Part shown: positions 59,522 to 64,000 of the stretch, one piece after another | Layout of the letters: every line of letters begins with the position of its first letter | How positions within the stretch are numbered: position 1 is the first letter of the stretch | The notes under the pieces: generated by a model | The model's input: only the letters and a program-made list of their open reading frames with translations | What the model was told of the DNA's origin: nothing | The model's database searches: none | Source of the DNA: Fistularia commersonii | Taxonomy: Eukaryota > Chordata > Actinopteri > Syngnathiformes > Fistulariidae | Assembly (NCBI GenBank): GCA_037954325.1 | Contig: JBBMNZ010000035.1 | Coordinates: forward strand, 5,456,001 to 5,520,000 | Direction of reading: 5' to 3' | DNA: 64,000 bases | Program-made: the position numbers and the translations under genes

Positions 59522-62400
59522 GAAGAATGTCATTTTTTCTTTGCACATGAGAAAATTCTGTACAAACAAACCATGATTGTTTTCTTCCTGTAGACTTTTT
59601 TTTTTTTCTAATAACGATGAGAATGGAAGGAAAAAATGGTCAGTGGTTTCAAGGGATGGAATTGACAGTGTACCGACTGAGGTCTGAAACCATGTGGGTA
59701 ATGTGATACGCTGCTCCCAGACGGCAAAGACAAACAAAGAAACATTCAGGTATCACACAGCAATGTGTATCACAAAGAAATCACACAGGTAATTGTCCGT
59801 CTACTTGCATAAGACAACCTCAGTAATGGAGGAAAAATGTGTGAGAATAATTAGTATAAGTTGGACTTGGGCCAGAAACATTTTGATCAACAGTGGAAGT
59901 CAGCCAAATCGGCTGATTCTCTTGTTGGACTGTGTGTGTGAGTGTGTTTGTGTCACAAGTGTGTGACAACCTGTCTCCCACCTCTGGCCCTCATTGCGAT
60001 GCTATTGTTTCTGGATTGAGTTAGCATATTCCTGCCGTTATGCTGTAATTGATAACATTGTCTGCTATTTTTTTTTTGTGCATCTCTGACAACAGGTTGA
60101 ATTTATGGCAACATTTGTGTGTCTGTCTAGAAAAAAAAACAAAAAACTACCCGGGTTATTATATGAAGAGATGGAATACAAGCCAAGGGGGAAAAAAACT
60201 TTAAATGTGCCAGGGAGCTGAATAGCAGGGGGGTTTACAAATCATCTCTCTCGTTCATTAGCCTTGCAAGGCGATAGTCTCATCATCATGCCTGCAATTT
60301 ATCTTTGCACATTTTGTCGCTTTAACAAAATCGTGTCATTGCCTTTCTCTCACAGTGCTACTTTTTAAGCAAACAATGTCCCACTTTGACCGCCAAACTT
60401 TTTTTTTAATTGTTTTATTGACTGTTTTTCAGATATTTGATCCCTAGAAAAAAATATTTTCGGTAATTACACTGCAGAATTGTCTTTATGTTGTGACATA
60501 TGAGTGATAAAGAGATAAAAAAGTACATCTTTATGTAGTAAGCAAGGGTTGAGTTTTGTCTCAGCTCAATCCTAGTCATACAAAGCAGAGAGCCTCGCCA
60601 TGGTAACCTGTAGCTCCACTTAAAACCTCTCAGTTGAACCAATTTTCTGCCATTATCCTAGCATTACCCCATGTTAGCTGAAGTTTTGGCTTGTGGAAAA
60701 AGATTTCAATTTGAGAGATTGTGAAACATTTGAAAATATAAACAAATGGCCATCTTTTCCCCTCTTTGGCATTAGGCCAAGGGGAAAAATGCTGTTTGAA
60801 GTGTCCATTAAAAAGATTTATTGGACAATGTGGAGGCTAGAACACCATTAATTCCTGTTAATAGACAGTGCATCAGGAAACAACCTTTACTTGACCGATT
60901 TCTGTAAATCTTTTGTCGAACTTTTTCTTTTATGGATTAATTGCATTATTTCATTATAAATTGATGTGCATAATGAGTTGTAGTCTCCCCCCATGCATTA
61001 TAATGTTTGGTGGGGAGGCAGTTTATTATATGTAAGAAACATTGCCAATGCGCTAATGATCAGCAATGTTTATCTAATTTTGCAGCTGTAAATCAAAACC
61101 ATGAATTGGAAATGAACAGTAAGGTATATATTCAAGTGTAGACTGTCATTCTTAATTCTATATTGCATAATATTTTTAGAAGCCACTAAATCAAAACTAG
61201 ATGCTATAACTGTCAGATGCATAAATATGATTTGACAGAGGATAATTTCCCTGTAATGCTGCTGCCAGCTAATGTAAATTACAACTTTTTTATGTGCTTT
61301 CTGCTTACAGTCTGCCTTTAAGTACCTGAGACATTTATTCTAATAGGTTGAAAGCTTAGACTTGACTTGGCCTTGGAAGAATATCTAATTTTTGGAGTAT
61401 CTGGAGTAGCTTTCAAAGCATGTTTGGGTCTTTACCTTTAACAATCTTGTTATCTAAAGATTCAATTTCCTTTAAATGTTTTGTGTTGATGTGTTGTAAA
61501 CCCTCTTACAGTTCTTCTTCTTCACTCATCCAGGGTGTTTTGCTTGGTTTAAACACAGTCAGGGAGTTTCTCCTCACTCAGGATGTTACTTCCCTTGGTC
61601 ATTTTAAGTTGTGTTACAGGTTTTGTTCTTTGGGTCAAAGTCGCTACTGAATCTCCTTCCTTTTTAAGAACCTACCAAACTGTCGACTGCAGCCATTGCT
61701 GACATTCTCTTTTTTGTTTGCTTTTTCAGCTTGACAATTTTTTGCAGTGACACCTGTTTTCTAAGCTTTGTTTCAGATGAATTCACTTCAGTTCAATGGA
61801 ATAAGAAACGCCGCCATGAGATGGAGCTCCATAAAAGTCCATTTGTTATTCAGACTCTTGAAGGACTGTGAAATGTCTGGAACTTCAGGACTGTTGATGC
61901 TTTTTTTTTTTTAATTACATAGATTTAAATGTGAAGGTCTATAGTTCGAAAACCTATTCATGACTTTATTACAAATACACAAATGGTCTGGAGGCAAAAT
62001 GACAAAAAAATGCTTGTTTTTTTAATTTAATGAATCTTTTGTAAGTCAGTCAAAGAACTGGTTGCAAAAAAAAAAACAACAAAAAAGAAAAAAATCAATG
62101 ACACAAATTCCTGGGGACGTTTTGACTGGCTTCTTGTTTTATTAAATGATGCTCCCAGAATGCCCTTCTGCTGGACTACTCCACTGCATGTCATATTTGT
62201 CTCTGCTTCAGGATTCTGTTTAACTTCCTTACATTTTAATTATCATTTATTGTGCTTGATTTGCACACAAACCATGGGACACTGCTTACTTTCTAATAAT
62301 ACTGACTATGACACCAGTTGCCTGATTTCCTGGTCCCAAAGTGTCTATGAGAGGAAATTCTGGCACTGTCAATGTACTACAACTAAACTTAAATCACATA
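59064..62400. other. Intergenic, no gene seen
   Basis: AT-rich sequence with a 29-A run (59490-59518) and many shorter A/T runs. The part 60930-61300 is free of repeats and rich in TAAT/ATTA motifs (TTAATTGCATTATTTCATTA, GCATAATGAGTTGTAG) and could be a conserved noncoding element, which is unproven. No coding region could be supported. Confidence 0.4.
59490..59518. repeat. Poly-A run
   Basis: About 29 consecutive A residues. No SINE or LINE body with a clear 3' end precedes it, so it may be a simple length-unstable homopolymer. Confidence 0.8.
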
Positions 62401-62403
62401 ATT

Positions 62404-62565
62404 ACACAGTGGTGCAGTGGTTAGCGCTTTGGGTGCAGAGCATAAAGGACCCTGGTCCGATTCCAACAGGACACCCTCCACGGTGTACAGCGCCTTTCGC
62501 CCGATGGGAGCTGGGATAAGCTCTGGCTTACCCCTGCTTCTGAGTAGGTAGATGATGGATGGGTA
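62404..62565 (+). repeat. Dispersed tRNA-derived-type repeat, internally deleted
   Basis: The head ACACAGTGGTGCAGTGGTTAGCGC and B-box-like CCTGGTCCGATTCC are well kept. After CCTCCACGGTGTACAGCGCC the copy jumps to the 3' part (CGCCCGATGGGAGCTGGGATAAGCTCTGGC, then GTAGATGATGGATGGG). The middle part (TTTGCATGTTCTCC to GGTTTCCTCCC) is missing. Confidence 0.65.
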
Positions 62566-62569
62566 ATTA

Positions 62570-64000
62570 CAAGGCTTGAGGGCTAATGGAGTTGGTGACT
62601 TTTGCAGGGGAATGATCACATCATTATGAAATAGTAGCAGAACAAGTGATAGGTTTGATCAAAACTAATTTCTCATCAGACACATTCACATCTGAACTGT
62701 GTCCCTATATCAAAGTGAGTCATTCACCTGCATTACTTTAAAATATGTGAGATCTATGGGGAAAAATTGGGTTTCAACAATATGATGACATTTTTTTTTT
62801 CTCAGCAATACTCAGTCAAGGTCAGTCATATACAAAAAAAAAAAAAAATTATTGCAAAAAGTCCATCTGATCTTGTAACAGCAAATCTATTGAGTGTGTG
62901 ACTGAATCCCCTGCTTTCTATTTTTTGGGGGTCCAGTTGTGATTTTCTGCAATTGCCGCTCAAGCCATTGCCCTCACCAATCAGGTATTAAGGTGTTGGT
63001 AAGGACCTTGAAATGTCAAACCTTGAGGACAAGAAGAATATAAGAGACGTTGCCATGCCAACCGGAGAAAGGAATTCAGGGTAGGGTTGGGTGGGGGGGG
63101 ACAAAAGGTTTCCTGTAAGTGTGCAAAACTTTGACAGTGGCACCATCTTATGGTTAGCGTGCATACTACACTTTAATGGTGCCACATATATTTTTTCCAT
63201 CAGTAATTACAAGACATCTGTGCAATGATCAGCCATCAAAGATTGTAAAAGGACTAAATTCCGAAAGAAAACAAACTTAAAGGTTTACTTCTGGGAACAT
63301 GAATATCTCAAAATTATTTTGGTGATATCCAAAAACGAAGAAATGCCTTGCAAAGACATCATAGTACTCAAAGAGTTTGAGTGACAGTCAAGTAAAGTCT
63401 GCAGAAATCGTGTGCTAGAAGGAGAGCTTATGAGGTAGACTGGGGCCACCTACTGGTTAGTGCACCGCTCAGCGCATGAGCATGTGACTGTGCGTGTGTG
63501 TTTGTACACACATTTGTGACTATGTGATGGGCAAATGTTTTTGACAGTATAGATCCTGACAAAGGCCAGGTTACATGTGGAGAGGTGGGGAGCAGCAGCC
63601 AATCATCTGCCAACACACTCAGAGTACAACCCCACAGTAGGCCTACCTAAATACACCTCACACAAAAACCGAACATATGTGTACACACAAAGGAAATAGG
63701 CTCGGTGTTCCCCTTTGTCATGCGACATTTTATATGGTCTTATAATATAGAACTGGGGCTCAAATCTGTTGCTTAAAATGTAAACTCCAAGGAGGTGAAA
63801 ATATTCATATCCTTTATTTCAGTTTCAGGAGAGACTGTAGAAAAATATTTTATATTTTGGGAAAGGCAACCGGATGAATAATATGATAGAATATAAAAAA
63901 GTTTAACTATATAAAGTATGAAATTTATTTTAACTTAATTGTAATTAATTGTTATTGTTATTGTCTCATCAGGAATACCTGAGGACTACACAATGGGGCT
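62570..64000. other. Intergenic, no gene seen
   Basis: AT-rich sequence with short A- and G-runs (for example 8 G at about 63092). Nothing else was supported. Confidence 0.45.

Noticed and set aside
1..64000. CRISPR arrays, bacterial operons, integrons, phage or plasmid features
   Set aside because: No regularly spaced direct repeats with unique spacers, no bacterial gene packing and no such genes; the sequence is vertebrate nuclear DNA.

Overview
The window reads as vertebrate nuclear DNA, most likely from a ray-finned (teleost) fish. It is AT-rich, has very low coding density, carries many CA/GT microsatellites, and holds a repeat mixture that I recognise as typical of teleosts: Penelope-like, R4/Dong-like and other LINE remnants, hAT and mariner MITEs, and tRNA-derived short repeats. 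No bacterial, plasmid or phage organisation is visible, so operons, RBSs and CRISPR arrays are not expected and none were found.

One intact protein-coding gene is supported: an intronless alpha-2 adrenergic receptor of the C subtype (adra2c) on the plus strand at 14990-16321. It sits in a GC/CpG-rich block of roughly 13.9-16.5 kb that probably includes promoter and 5'UTR. A 24-codon upstream ORF lies before the main start, and a likely long 3'UTR follows. The receptor has the complete catecholamine-receptor residue set, a long acidic and serine-rich third intracellular loop, and a few residues that bear on pharmacology.

The rest behaves like a gene desert on both sides of adra2c. 0-13 kb: mostly unique AT-rich DNA with small repeat fragments (LINE tail near 0.7 kb, Penelope end near 3.25 kb, dispersed-repeat copies at 3.35, 5.1 and 9.7 kb). 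17-25 kb: microsatellites and one tRNA-derived repeat at 20.5 kb. 25-28 kb: a minus-strand LINE 3' end (25.06-25.9 kb) and an unexplained coding-like island (27.3-27.6 kb). 31-42 kb: the most repeat-dense stretch, with two related LINE 3' fragments, two copies of a ~735-bp hAT-type MITE, a hAT fragment interrupted by a LINE tail, and a pentanucleotide-tailed LINE end. 48-51 kb: a minus-strand dispersed repeat, a mariner-type palindromic MITE and an R4/Dong-like LINE C-terminus. 52.7 kb: a small candidate exon. 55-59 kb: a dispersed repeat and a degenerate 2.4-kb Penelope-like element with inverted terminal repeats. 59-64 kb: mostly unique sequence with one repeat copy.

I found no clear new biological system. 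The most useful leads are the candidate exon at 52706-52798, the coding-like island at 27.3-27.6 kb, the uORF of adra2c, a serine at the position known to control yohimbine affinity, and the inverted-repeat architecture of the Penelope-like element. Clade names for repeats come from remembered family features, not from a database search.
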